Translations under genes and position numbers: made by a program
Shown: in pieces, positions 1 through 8,435 of the stretch
Layout: each line of letters starts with the position of its first letter
Numbering within the stretch: the stretch's first letter is position 1
From: an uncultured Eubacteriales bacterium
GTDB taxonomy: Bacteria > Bacillota > Clostridia > Oscillospirales > CAG-272
Direction: 5' to 3'
NCBI GenBank assembly: GCA_934432725.1
Contig: CAKRZE010000001.1
Location: forward strand, 62,001-126,000
DNA: 64,000 bases
The notes under the pieces: generated by a model
The model's input: the letters and a program-made list of their open reading frames with translations, nothing else
Told to the model about the DNA's origin: nothing
Databases searched by the model: none

Positions 1-1
1 A

Positions 2-646
2 AAGTCGGCAATGTCATTGCTGTCTTCCCTGATTGCGCTTGTTCTGGCATCGGTCTTTACGGAACGGACAGCTGCGTGGCTGAACGGGAAATATGTATAT
101 CCGTTTGTAAGCTCCAAGGTGGAGCAGGCGATCTCGGGTATTACGGGTGCGGGAGAAAATGCGCTGGACGTGAATACCCTTTTACGGGATGCGCCGGAAT
201 CCTTCACGCGGCTTTTAAACACGTTTGGCATCCGTCTGGAAACCATGAAGGCGGATCTTTCCTCCGCCATGGAAGCAGGCGGGGAGACCCTGAAAAAGGC
301 GGTGATTGATTATATCGCTGCACCGGCATCGCGTGTGTTTTCGACCGCGGTTGCTTTTCTGTTCCTGTTTCTGGTGTTTCTTCTTGTGCTGAAGCTTGTA
401 TCCCTTCTGCTTGAGGCTGTGATGCGGCTTCCGGTTCTGAAAACAATGAACGCGTTTTTGGGGCTGGTATTCGGAGGGATAGCGGGAATTCTGATTGCTT
501 GGGGCTTTTCGGCTGCGCTTGCGCGTCTGATGCCGACGCTCTCGGCGCTGTATCCGAATGCGGTCAGTGAGGCTACGGTGCAAAACACGGTGATTTTGCG
601 GTTTTTGGCTGAAAACAGTATTATTACTGTCCTGAACCGCTTATAA
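2..646 (+). CDS. CvpA-like integral membrane protein, 5' end outside the window
   Basis: The reading frame is open to the left edge, so the first ATG at 11 is probably internal and the protein is N-terminally truncated here. What is visible is a hydrophobic segment at the very start, a soluble loop of about 90 residues, a strong membrane segment around residues 115-135 and a Gly/Ala-rich one around 150-172, preceded by LPVLKTMNAFLG. This resembles the CvpA family, in which a short motif of the LPVLGxxNRxLG type precedes the last helix. CvpA proteins are inner-membrane proteins linked to colicin V export and cell-envelope tolerance; the biochemical role is unclear. It lies 29 bp upstream of the Clp ATPase gene and may be co-transcribed. 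The family call rests on topology and one motif. Confidence 0.6.
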   Translation, partial: KSAMSLLSSLIALVLASVFTERTAAWLNGKYVYPFVSSKVEQAISGITGAGENALDVNTLLRDAPESFTRLLNTFGIRLETMKADLSSAMEAGGETLKKAVIDYIAAPASRVFSTAVAFLFLFLVFLLVLKLVSLLLEAVMRLPVLKTMNAFLGLVFGGIAGILIAWGFSAALARLMPTLSALYPNAVSEATVQNTVILRFLAENSIITVLNRL

Positions 647-675
647 AACAGTTCGGTCAAAAAGGAGTACTTTTC

Positions 676-2985
676 ATGGAGTTGTGTTCAAGGTGTCACA
701 AACGGATGCCGGTGGTATTCGTTTCGAAATTTGAAAACGGAAAAATGGTCAACGAGGGGCTTTGCATCAAATGTGCGCGGGAGCTTGGCATCAAGCAGGT
801 GGAAGCGGCGATTCAGCAGATGGGACTCTCGGATGAGGATATTGAGCGCATGAGCGCCGAGGTGGACCCGGAGGAGCTTCAGGCGGAAATCGATTCGCTG
901 ACGGCACAGAACGAGGAAAACGGCAAGGCGCCGGCAATGGATTTTTCCAAGTTATTCGGGAATATGATGGGGGCTTCCGCACCCTCCGGCTCCGAAACGG
1001 AGGAGCCGCAGAAAAACGGCATCGGAAAAAAGCAGAAGCAGGACAAAAGCAGAAAGTTCCTTGACGCCTACTGCATGAACCTGACCGCCAAGGCGGCAGA
1101 GGGTAAGCTGGATGCCGTCATCGGCAGAGACCGGGAGCTGACGCGCGTGCTTCAGATTCTTTGCAGACGTCAGAAAAACAATCCCTGTCTGATCGGTGAG
1201 CCGGGAGTCGGCAAAACTGCGATTGCGGAGGCGCTTGCACAAAGGATTGTGGAGCACAAGGTGCCTTACAAGCTTGCGGATAAGGAGGTTTATCTGATGG
1301 ACCTGACGGCGCTTGTCGCCGGAACGCAGTTCCGCGGTCAGTTCGAAACAAGAATGAAGGGACTGATTGAAGAGGTAAAAAAGCTTGGAAACATCCTTCT
1401 TGTCATCGATGAGGTTCATACCATTGCATCCGCCGGTGATGCGGAGGGAAGCATGAATGCCGCAAATATCCTCAAGCCCGCACTCTCCCGGGGAGAATTG
1501 CAGGTGATCGGCGCAACGACGCTGACGGAATACCGGAAGTATATCGAAAAGGATGCGGCTTTGGAGCGCAGATTCCAGCCGATTGTCGTGGAGGAGCCTT
1601 CGGTCGAGGATACCTGTACGATGCTGACCGGAATCAAAAAGTATTATGAGGATTTTCATAAGATCCGTATTCCGGATGCGGTCGTCCGCAATGCCGTCGT
1701 ACTTTCCGAGCGGTATATCACCGACCGTTTCCTGCCGGACAAGGCAATTGACCTTTTGGATGAAGCGGCAGCGCATGTAGAGCTTGAAAATCCGTGCATC
1801 GGTGCTGCCGAACAGACAAAAAAGGAGCTGGAGGCTGCGATAGCGGAACGGGAAAAGCTTGAAAGCGAGAGCGAAAACACCACCGATGAGGCTGCTCTTC
1901 CGGAAAAATATCAGAAAATTGCCGATTTGCGGACCAAAGAGATCAATTTGCAGACCGAGCTTGACCGGCAGAATGCCGAAAAGGCTAAGCTGGAGCTGAC
2001 GACAAACGACATTGCACAGGTGATCGAGGTCTGGACGGGAATCCCTGCATCCAGAATAACCGAAAACGAATTCCACAGGATCGATCGGCTTGAGGCAACC
2101 CTGAAGAGCAGAATCATCGGGCAGGATCAGGCGGTGGAGGCTGTCTCGCGTGCCATCAAACGGAACAGGGCGGGTGTGACCTCCAAGCGTAAGCCGGTAT
2201 CCTTCATTTTTGCGGGTCCGACCGGTGTCGGAAAAACAGAGCTGGTCAAGCAGCTTTCGGCTGAACTGTTTGATTCTCCCGATGCGCTGATTCGGCTTGA
2301 TATGTCGGAATATATGGAAAAGCATGCGGTGTCCCGCATGATCGGCTCTCCTCCCGGATATGTCGGCTATGACGATGCGGGACAGCTTACCGAGAAAGTC
2401 CGCCGTAAGCCGTATTCGGTTATTTTGCTGGATGAGATCGAAAAGGCGCATCCGGATGTGATGAATATCCTGCTCCAGATTCTGGATGACGGAAGAATCA
2501 CGGATGCGCACGGCAAAACCGTTAATTTTGAAAATACCGTGATTGTGATGACCACCAATGTCGGCTCCGGTACCGGCACAATGGCTCCCGGCTTCGGCGG
2601 AAGCGAAGAGCTGAGAAACGAGGGCAAGACGGAAAAGGCGCTTTCGGAGTTTTTGCGTCCGGAGTTTTTGAACCGCGTCGATGGGGTTATCACCTTCCGT
2701 TCGCTGGATGAAAGCGATTTTGAGAAAATCGCGGTTCTGATGCTGAACGAGCTGAAAAGCACGCTTGCGGAAAGAGAGATCCGGTTTGCATTCACAGAGG
2801 CGGCTTCAAAGCAGATTGCCAAGAATTCCTTCAGCCGGAAATACGGCGCGCGAAATATGCGCCGCTATATTCAGCGTGAGGTGGAGGATCAGATCGCCAA
2901 TCGTTTGATTGGAAGCTATGACAAGGATATCGGGCTGATCTCCTTGGATGCGGAGGACGGAAAACTGGTAATTGCCTGCATCTGA
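676..2985 (+). CDS. ClpE-like ATP-dependent unfoldase with N-terminal zinc finger
   Basis: Class I Clp/Hsp100 AAA+ protein of 769 residues. Residues 4-33 form a C4-x2-C7...C30-x2-C33 zinc finger of the ClpE/McsA type in place of the usual Clp-N repeats, followed by an acidic linker to about residue 120. The D1 domain has Walker A GEPGVGKT near 175 and Walker B VIDEVH near 240. A short coiled middle domain spans about 375-430. D2 has GPTGVGKTE near 515 and LLDEIEKAHPD near 580. At 638-640 a PGF triplet sits where ClpC/ClpE carry the hydrophobic-Gly-Phe ClpP-docking loop, so partnership with ClpP is plausible but not certain. AAAGGAG lies just before the ATG. No ctsR, mcsA or mcsB is adjacent. 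The next gene starts 17 bp after the stop, so the two are very likely one operon. Confidence 0.88.
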   Translation: MELCSRCHKRMPVVFVSKFENGKMVNEGLCIKCARELGIKQVEAAIQQMGLSDEDIERMSAEVDPEELQAEIDSLTAQNEENGKAPAMDFSKLFGNMMGASAPSGSETEEPQKNGIGKKQKQDKSRKFLDAYCMNLTAKAAEGKLDAVIGRDRELTRVLQILCRRQKNNPCLIGEPGVGKTAIAEALAQRIVEHKVPYKLADKEVYLMDLTALVAGTQFRGQFETRMKGLIEEVKKLGNILLVIDEVHTIASAGDAEGSMNAANILKPALSRGELQVIGATTLTEYRKYIEKDAALERRFQPIVVEEPSVEDTCTMLTGIKKYYEDFHKIRIPDAVVRNAVVLSERYITDRFLPDKAIDLLDEAAAHVELENPCIGAAEQTKKELEAAIAEREKLESESENTTDEAALPEKYQKIADLRTKEINLQTELDRQNAEKAKLELTTNDIAQVIEVWTGIPASRITENEFHRIDRLEATLKSRIIGQDQAVEAVSRAIKRNRAGVTSKRKPVSFIFAGPTGVGKTELVKQLSAELFDSPDALIRLDMSEYMEKHAVSRMIGSPPGYVGYDDAGQLTEKVRRKPYSVILLDEIEKAHPDVMNILLQILDDGRITDAHGKTVNFENTVIVMTTNVGSGTGTMAPGFGGSEELRNEGKTEKALSEFLRPEFLNRVDGVITFRSLDESDFEKIAVLMLNELKSTLAEREIRFAFTEAASKQIAKNSFSRKYGARNMRRYIQREVEDQIANRLIGSYDKDIGLISLDAEDGKLVIACI

Positions 2986-3002
2986 GATCGGAAAGGAAGC
3001 AT

Positions 3003-5813
3003 ATGACAGAGCGATGGTATGACAAGGGAATCCGTCAGGTTGAGACGATTCTGGGGACGGATTCCCGCACCGGACTGAAAAACAGTGAAGCAAAGCGCCG
3101 CAGAAGGTCCGGAAAAAATGACATTTATAAGCTTCCGCGGACATCTTTTCTGTCTTATCTGAAGCATATTCTCACCGATTATACAGCCATTCTTCTTTTG
3201 CTGACCGTTTTGACAGCCGTGATATTCGAGCGTGTTTATTCCTTGCTTGCGGCTTTGGCTCTTTTGATTTTGTACTATGCCGCCGTGATTTTCTCCTATG
3301 TTAAGGCGCAGCGTGTTCTGGAGGGAATGGCATATTACGCGCTTCCGAACGCAAAGGTGATGCGTGAGGGAAAGCTCTATATGATGAAGCAGGAGCAGCT
3401 TGTACAGGGAGATGTGATTTTTCTGACGGCGGGCGATATTGTTCCCTGCGATGCACGGATTGTCGAAGCCGAGGATCTGGAAGCGCTTGAAACGGGCTTG
3501 ACGGGAGTAACCCGCGCAGTCCGGAAGAGAGCTGACTTTACCGCGCAGGGGGATATTCCTCCCTCCGCGCAGAAAAATATGCTGTTCGCCTCTACAATCC
3601 TGACCGCAGGGCATGCAAAAGCGGTAGCGTGTGCGGTCGGCTCTGAAACGCTTGTCTGCAAAATGCAGAAAAATCAGCCGATCATTTCCCATGACCGGCT
3701 TGAGGTTTTGACCGAGCTGAAAACAGGCGGGCGCCGCTGCTCTCTTGCGATGAGCATCCTGATTTTTCTCGTTACGGTGCTGGATTTGTTTTTGCAGCAT
3801 AATACACTGATCGATACGTTTCTGACGTCTCTTTCGCTTGCGGTATCCTCCATGAGCGAGTTTTTTGCTGCGTTCGGGTTCATTATTGTCGCCTGCGGCA
3901 TATTCGGCGCAGTAAAGAAGTATAAGGATGTCAATTCCGGCGCACTGATCAAGAATACGGACAAGCTTGCCGTTCTGAGAAAAATCACCTGTCTGGTTTT
4001 GCCGAAGGACGGTGTCTTCACGGTGCGCGGCGGGAAGATCGACCGTGTCTATGCGAACGGAGATGTGCATATCGCCGGAGAGCACGGATTTGAGAAGAAT
4101 GCGGCGCAGACGGTGCGCTATGCGCTTTTGTCCACCGGACTTTACGGAGGAAGCCGCTTGATTGAAAACAATCAGCGCTATGAAAACGTCTATTCCAAGG
4201 AAGAGGAATGCATCATCCGTCTTGCGGAGCAGATGGGAATCTACAATATCAGTCTGGAGCAGAAGTATCCGCTTCTGGATCACAGGGTGGCAGATAAGAC
4301 CAACCCGTTTGAAACCTCGCTGTTCCGTCATGAGGACGGCTTTGTGGTGGCACTGCGCGGAAGACCGGCGCAGATTATCCGCAACGCATCCTTCTACTGT
4401 GAATACGGCAGGCTTTTTCCGATGACGGACGAGATCCGGAGAGATCTTCTGATCTCGGCGGAGCTTTTGGAAAAGCAGGCATACCGCGTTCTTGCCGTTG
4501 CGTCCAAGAGCGTTCCGTATTCCACGCTTGTGCGCATGAGCGCCTGTCAATCCGATGTGATATTTGAGGGCATGGTCGCAATGAAGGAGCCTGCGCTGTC
4601 CGGTGCGGCGAAGATTGCTGCAAAATGCGCGGCTGCCGGTATTAAGGTAATTATGCTTTCCGATGATGTTTCCGATACCAGCGTTCATTTTGCCGAGGCT
4701 GCGGGCATCATTGAAGGACCGGAGCAGGCCTTGACCGGGGCGGGGATGAACGATATGCGCGAAGGCATTTTTCGGGCGGATCTTGACCGGTACCGGCTGT
4801 ATCAGGGGCTGAATCTTGCGCAGAAGCGAAAGCTTTTGGAGTGTCTGAAGGAGGACGGAGAAACGGTCGGGGTACTCGGCAGAGAGCTTGATGAAATTAT
4901 TTTGCTCAAGGAAGCGGACGTCGGTTTTTCCCAGAGCATGACCATTTCCGAACGTGCGGGGAAAAACGGAGTCGATCTGACAAGCCGCAGCATTCCGGTA
5001 TATGCAAGAAACGGAAAAGGAAGTGCCCGGAACGGCTGCGAGGCGCTCAAATTTGTTTCGGATGTCATTGTATCGGAGGCGGACAAGGCGGGAAACGGAG
5101 GCTTTCATGCCGTCATCCGGTCTGTCCTTGCGGCAAAGGGAATCTATCTGAATCTGCGGCGCGTGTTTCACTATCTGATTACCGTTCAGACTGCGCGGCT
5201 GCTGATCGTTCTCTACGGTATCCTGAGCGGAACGGTGCTGCTTAACCCGACGCAGATCCTGTATACCGGGCTTGTGATGGATTTTGCTGCGGTTCTGGTA
5301 TTTGCCTTTGAGCGACCGGGCGAAGAGCTTTTAAAGGAACCGTGTGAAGCGGGCTCGGAGAACGATGCCGAACGGGCAAGGAGCAGGGAAGCCCTGCCGT
5401 TCGTCCTGTTCGGTATGCTTTGGGGCATCGCAGCGGTCATTCTGCCGCGCCTTGCGGGACAGGTCGGAGTCATCGGCTCAGATGCGCAAAGGATGTCTGC
5501 GGTTTTTATCGGATTTCTTCTGACACAATACGGGCTGGTGCTGAGCAGCAAACGGGAGCGTCTGTTTCAATTGCGGGATATTCGGATCAATCAGGCGTCG
5601 TTTGTGCTGTTTGTGCTGTTTGCCGGCTTTTTGGCGCTCGGCGTTTTCTGGAAGCCGTTTGGAGCACTGTTCGGCATCACGGCGATGCCGGCAGCGGTGT
5701 GGGGCATTACTCTTTTGGTCCCGGTACTCATGCTTGCGGTTTTCGAGATTTTTAAGCTTCTGAGGCGGCGTGAACGTCCGGAGAAAAAACATCTTGATTT
5801 TGACGGAGCATGA
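3003..5813 (+). CDS. Catalytically degenerate P-type ATPase-like membrane protein
   Basis: A full-length 936-residue protein with the P2 (Ca2+/cation pump) layout: N-terminal cytoplasmic region, paired membrane helices, actuator-like domain, helices, phosphorylation/nucleotide-like domains and C-terminal helices with a TPIQILWxNLxMD-like segment (LNPTQILYTGLVMD). The catalytic motifs are lost. DKTGT is PKDGV, with Pro334 replacing the phosphorylated Asp. TGES is TGVT (167-170). KGAPE is RGRPA. DPPR is EPAL (529-532). TGD is SDD (553-555). GDGxND is GRExDE (626-631). There is no frameshift or internal stop, and AAAGGAAG precedes the ATG. ATP-driven transport by the usual phospho-enzyme cycle should therefore be impossible; a regulatory, channel or scaffold role is inference. 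It probably shares an operon with the ClpE-like gene. Confidence 0.85.
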   Translation: MTERWYDKGIRQVETILGTDSRTGLKNSEAKRRRRSGKNDIYKLPRTSFLSYLKHILTDYTAILLLLTVLTAVIFERVYSLLAALALLILYYAAVIFSYVKAQRVLEGMAYYALPNAKVMREGKLYMMKQEQLVQGDVIFLTAGDIVPCDARIVEAEDLEALETGLTGVTRAVRKRADFTAQGDIPPSAQKNMLFASTILTAGHAKAVACAVGSETLVCKMQKNQPIISHDRLEVLTELKTGGRRCSLAMSILIFLVTVLDLFLQHNTLIDTFLTSLSLAVSSMSEFFAAFGFIIVACGIFGAVKKYKDVNSGALIKNTDKLAVLRKITCLVLPKDGVFTVRGGKIDRVYANGDVHIAGEHGFEKNAAQTVRYALLSTGLYGGSRLIENNQRYENVYSKEEECIIRLAEQMGIYNISLEQKYPLLDHRVADKTNPFETSLFRHEDGFVVALRGRPAQIIRNASFYCEYGRLFPMTDEIRRDLLISAELLEKQAYRVLAVASKSVPYSTLVRMSACQSDVIFEGMVAMKEPALSGAAKIAAKCAAAGIKVIMLSDDVSDTSVHFAEAAGIIEGPEQALTGAGMNDMREGIFRADLDRYRLYQGLNLAQKRKLLECLKEDGETVGVLGRELDEIILLKEADVGFSQSMTISERAGKNGVDLTSRSIPVYARNGKGSARNGCEALKFVSDVIVSEADKAGNGGFHAVIRSVLAAKGIYLNLRRVFHYLITVQTARLLIVLYGILSGTVLLNPTQILYTGLVMDFAAVLVFAFERPGEELLKEPCEAGSENDAERARSREALPFVLFGMLWGIAAVILPRLAGQVGVIGSDAQRMSAVFIGFLLTQYGLVLSSKRERLFQLRDIRINQASFVLFVLFAGFLALGVFWKPFGALFGITAMPAAVWGITLLVPVLMLAVFEIFKLLRRRERPEKKHLDFDGA

Positions 5814-5900
5814 TTTGCTGCTTCGCTGCCCGAAAGCCGATGCGCGGCTTGCTTTTCCGGTATTTTCGTGTGCCCTAATTAAAATACCACCCCGACTTTG

Positions 5901-5952
5901 CCGTCCCTTCAGACCGACGCAGCAGCTGCGCCGACTGTGGGGACGGTTTTTT
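5901..5952 (+). terminator. Rho-independent terminator of the clp/P-type-like operon
   Basis: CCGTCCC (5901-5907) pairs with GGGACGG (5940-5946), and an inner CGCAG/CTGCG hairpin sits in the loop. Six T follow directly. It lies about 90 bp after the stop codon at 5813. Confidence 0.75.
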
Positions 5953-6175
5953 ATGGCGCAGGAGCAAGGCGGCTCCGGGTGTGCGTCATTTCGGCGGAAA
6001 AACGCAAGGCTCTTCGGGAGTGCCCCCTGCGGCAGGACAGATCAAAATGTGCTTTCCGTATGTCCCGAACGGCTGTCAAATCTGTTTGCACGTGCTGGCA
6101 TGATGGATGTGATGGCGGCATCTGCAATGGTCAGAACGCTCCGCAGTTCTTTGCGGTCTGTTTCTCCCTCCCCCC

Positions 6176-6215
6176 AAAAAAGAGCCGCTTCCGATCGGAA
6201 AACGGCTCTTTTTAT
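6176..6215. terminator. Bidirectional terminator between convergent genes
   Basis: AAAAAAGAGCCG (6176-6187) pairs with CGGCTCTTTTTA (6203-6214). The A-run and T-run on both sides let it work in either direction, so it could end the leftward S-layer transcript, whose stop is at 6416, as well as rightward read-through. Confidence 0.75.
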
Positions 6216-6415
6216 AAAGATACAGCTGTGCGGGAAGTATTTTTGGGATGCGGAAAGCAAGCCTGCCGCCAGCCTTGCAGACGCTTCCGAAAAGCAAGCC
6301 GGAGGCGCCTCTCCCTCGTTCTTCGGAAAGCCCGGAGTCTGCCGGAGCCGCCGCACTGCCCCCGCTGCTGCACGAAATAGGGGAAAGGAGCTTGCTGACA
6401 GGAGCCTCCCGTGCC

Positions 6416-7717
6416 TTAAAAGCTTCCTCTGTAGCTCATGACAGCGCACAGAATCTGCGCAGTCTGCCCGCGGTTCAAAACGGAATTCGGAGAAACGGAG
6501 CCGTCCCCGGTTCCTTTGAATACGCCGATTCCGCTCAGCGCATAGAATGCATCGGTCGCCCATGCAGGGATGTCGTTCTGGTCGCGGAACTCCGTTTTTA
6601 CCACCGGAACCGTGATATTCAGCATCCGGTTCAGAAAGACGGCTGCTTCTGCACGGGTAATCTCCCTGTTCGGGAAAAAGCACAGTCCGGTCTCGGTTTC
6701 GGTGCCCTTCGCAAAGCTCAGCTGCACGGCGGCGTTGACATAGCCCTTATATGCCGAGGGAATGTCGGCGTCATCGGCAAAATCCGTGGCGGCTGCCGTT
6801 GTGGAAATGCGATAGCCGGTCGCCTTCATTGCCATGACCAGAAATTCCAGCCGCGTTACAGGAGTATCCGGTTGGAACAGCAGCTTTCCGCCGTCATTTG
6901 TGCCGGTCATGATCTGATGCTCGGTCATCATGATCGCGGGGTAATGCGCCCAATGACCGATCAGGTCCTTGTATACGATATCGCTCCCTTTTCCGACCGT
7001 GATCTCAACGGTAACAGGATCCGAGGTGTTGCCGTATTTGTCGATGGCAACATAGGTAAAGCGATCCTTTCCGGTAAAATCCGTGACCGGCGTGTAATAA
7101 TAGCTCCCGTAATGCCGGTCTGTGACGGTCAGGATTCCCTTTTCGGGATAGTCGGTCACTTCATACGTAAGAGTATCGTTTTCCGGGTCTACTGCGCTCA
7201 TGTTTCCGTAGCAGGCAATGTTGGAGACTGTTTTAATATGCAGCGCCGTGTTTTTCACCGGCTCTACGCTCGGAGCATAATTGATCTCCTTCAGAAGGTA
7301 CAGATTGCAGGTGACGTCATAAACCGCCGTTTTTCCGGCACGGAATATAAAGCTGCAATCGGTTGCCTCTGTGCTGTTTTCGGGAACAAAGCGAAGTGCG
7401 CTGATTTTGCTTCGGCTGATGGTCTGGTTTTTTGTGACCGGCATTGTGCCCAGCATCAGTCTGCCCTCCGTGACCAGAGGAAGCGTCAAAACCGTAACGC
7501 TGCTGATGCGGGATACGCCGAGCGCTTTATCAAAATCCTCCGCACGGAAGGATATTTCACGCCCGACAAGCCCTGATTTTGTCATGGTGAGCTCGCCGGA
7601 AATGATATGCATGGCAGGCGTCAACAGTCCGCTTTCCGCAAAGACGGCGGAAATCAGACCGAGCAGCAGGGTTGCCGTCAATAGCAGCGTCAGGGTGAGC
7701 TTTTTTTTCTGATTCAT
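6416..7717 (-). CDS. Secreted S-layer-homology (SLH) protein with a cadherin/Ig-like domain
   Basis: About 433 residues from the ATG at 7717, chosen because GGGAGG lies just upstream and a signal peptide (MNQKKK, then a hydrophobic stretch ending in VFA-ES) follows directly; a longer in-frame start lacks both. A middle region around residues 170-240 (AVDPENDTLTYEV...DFTGKDRFTYVA) matches the cadherin-like/Big-type tandem domain that often decorates bacterial surface proteins. The last ~190 residues hold three SLH repeats (for example DLIGHWAHYPAIMM, ITRAEAAVFLNRML, LNRGQTAQIL), which bind secondary cell-wall polymers and anchor the protein outside the membrane. No catalytic domain is evident. 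The gene runs opposite to both neighbours. Confidence 0.85.
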   Translation of the reverse strand: MNQKKKLTLTLLLTATLLLGLISAVFAESGLLTPAMHIISGELTMTKSGLVGREISFRAEDFDKALGVSRISSVTVLTLPLVTEGRLMLGTMPVTKNQTISRSKISALRFVPENSTEATDCSFIFRAGKTAVYDVTCNLYLLKEINYAPSVEPVKNTALHIKTVSNIACYGNMSAVDPENDTLTYEVTDYPEKGILTVTDRHYGSYYYTPVTDFTGKDRFTYVAIDKYGNTSDPVTVEITVGKGSDIVYKDLIGHWAHYPAIMMTEHQIMTGTNDGGKLLFQPDTPVTRLEFLVMAMKATGYRISTTAAATDFADDADIPSAYKGYVNAAVQLSFAKGTETETGLCFFPNREITRAEAAVFLNRMLNITVPVVKTEFRDQNDIPAWATDAFYALSGIGVFKGTGDGSVSPNSVLNRGQTAQILCAVMSYRGSF

Positions 7718-7781
7718 CGTAGATGACCTCCCGTAATTATGAATAATATGAAACTTTATCGGTGTGTTCGCCGGAAAACGA

Positions 7782-7810
7782 TTGCATTTTACGGCACAAA
7801 GGGTTATAAT
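7782..7810 (+). promoter_or_regulatory. SigA-type promoter, TTGCAT-17-TATAAT
   Basis: -35 TTGCAT at 7782-7787, a 17-bp spacer and -10 TATAAT at 7805-7810. It points right, toward the pseudouridine synthase at 8436, which gives a leader of about 620 nt. Confidence 0.65.
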
Positions 7811-8435
7811 ACGCACAGGAGTCGGTCCTTTGGTGTTTGACTCCGCCGGTTTCGGGCGGATTTATGGGACTGCTCAGGCTTTTTTCAAAATACCTTTGCG
7901 GATAGGGCATTTTCCTTTTCACGGATCCATGCATCCGGCTGACTGTCCTTGAAATCTTCCGGATATTTTCAGAGCAGCCGTACTCCCGGGGAGCGGAGTT
8001 CTGTTTTCCGATCGTTTGTGTGCGGAAAGGCGGGAATCGAGGTGTGCCCTGAGCGCTGTGCGAGACATTTCTTTTCCGGCTGGTTGCTGCGAGGCATCGC
8101 TTCAAAAAGGATCGGTGCCGCAAAGCGGCTTTCCTATGAGAACAGCTCCGGAACAGGAAGAGAAGCATATTGGTAAGATGCACGGTCGTGTTATTTTGAA
8201 ATAGAACCATTTTATGATTGATTGCCCTTTGAGAGCGGGATGCGGTCCGTTTTTCTTCTTCCGGCAGGACATGCCGGAGTGAGGGGGCGTCATGTCCTGC
8301 CTCGGCATTGGTTTCTTTTGGATTGGTGCTTTTGGGGAAATGGCTGCTTTTTACGGAAGGCTTATTTTCTTCGGATTTGGAAAGGAATATCATTACGGAT
8401 TGTTTTGCCTCCATGGCTGTAAAACGGAGATCGAC
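7811..8435 (+). other. Long untranslated leader or unannotated RNA upstream of the pseudouridine synthase
   Basis: No gene-like frame with a ribosome site is visible. At 8263-8273 GGCAGGACATG pairs perfectly with CATGTCCTGCC at 8291-8301 (11 bp, 17-nt loop); no T-run follows, so it is not a typical terminator. I do not recognise a riboswitch, T-box, 6S or tmRNA. Confidence 0.4.

Larger units (their letters stand above)
5814..6415. other. Non-coding interval with two terminators
   Basis: No credible gene is visible between the P-type-like gene and the convergent S-layer gene. Besides the two terminator hairpins listed separately, I see no promoter or conserved RNA here. Confidence 0.6.

Noticed and set aside
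952..2511. Long minus-strand frame opposite the Clp ATPase gene
   Set aside because: It has no family features or ribosome site and is the mirror of a clear AAA+ gene; such frames arise from the codon bias here.
2916..5171. Long minus-strand frame opposite the P-type-like gene
   Set aside because: Low-complexity basic composition, no domains, and it overlaps a convincing gene throughout.
3003..5813. Functional Ca2+/Mg2+-transporting P-type ATPase
   Set aside because: The fold matches, but the phosphorylated Asp and other catalytic motifs are missing, so active pumping is not supported.
8292..8435. N-terminal extension of the pseudouridine synthase starting at 8292
   Set aside because: The extra 48 residues are hydrophobic and unlike the family, and the ribosome site lies just before 8436.
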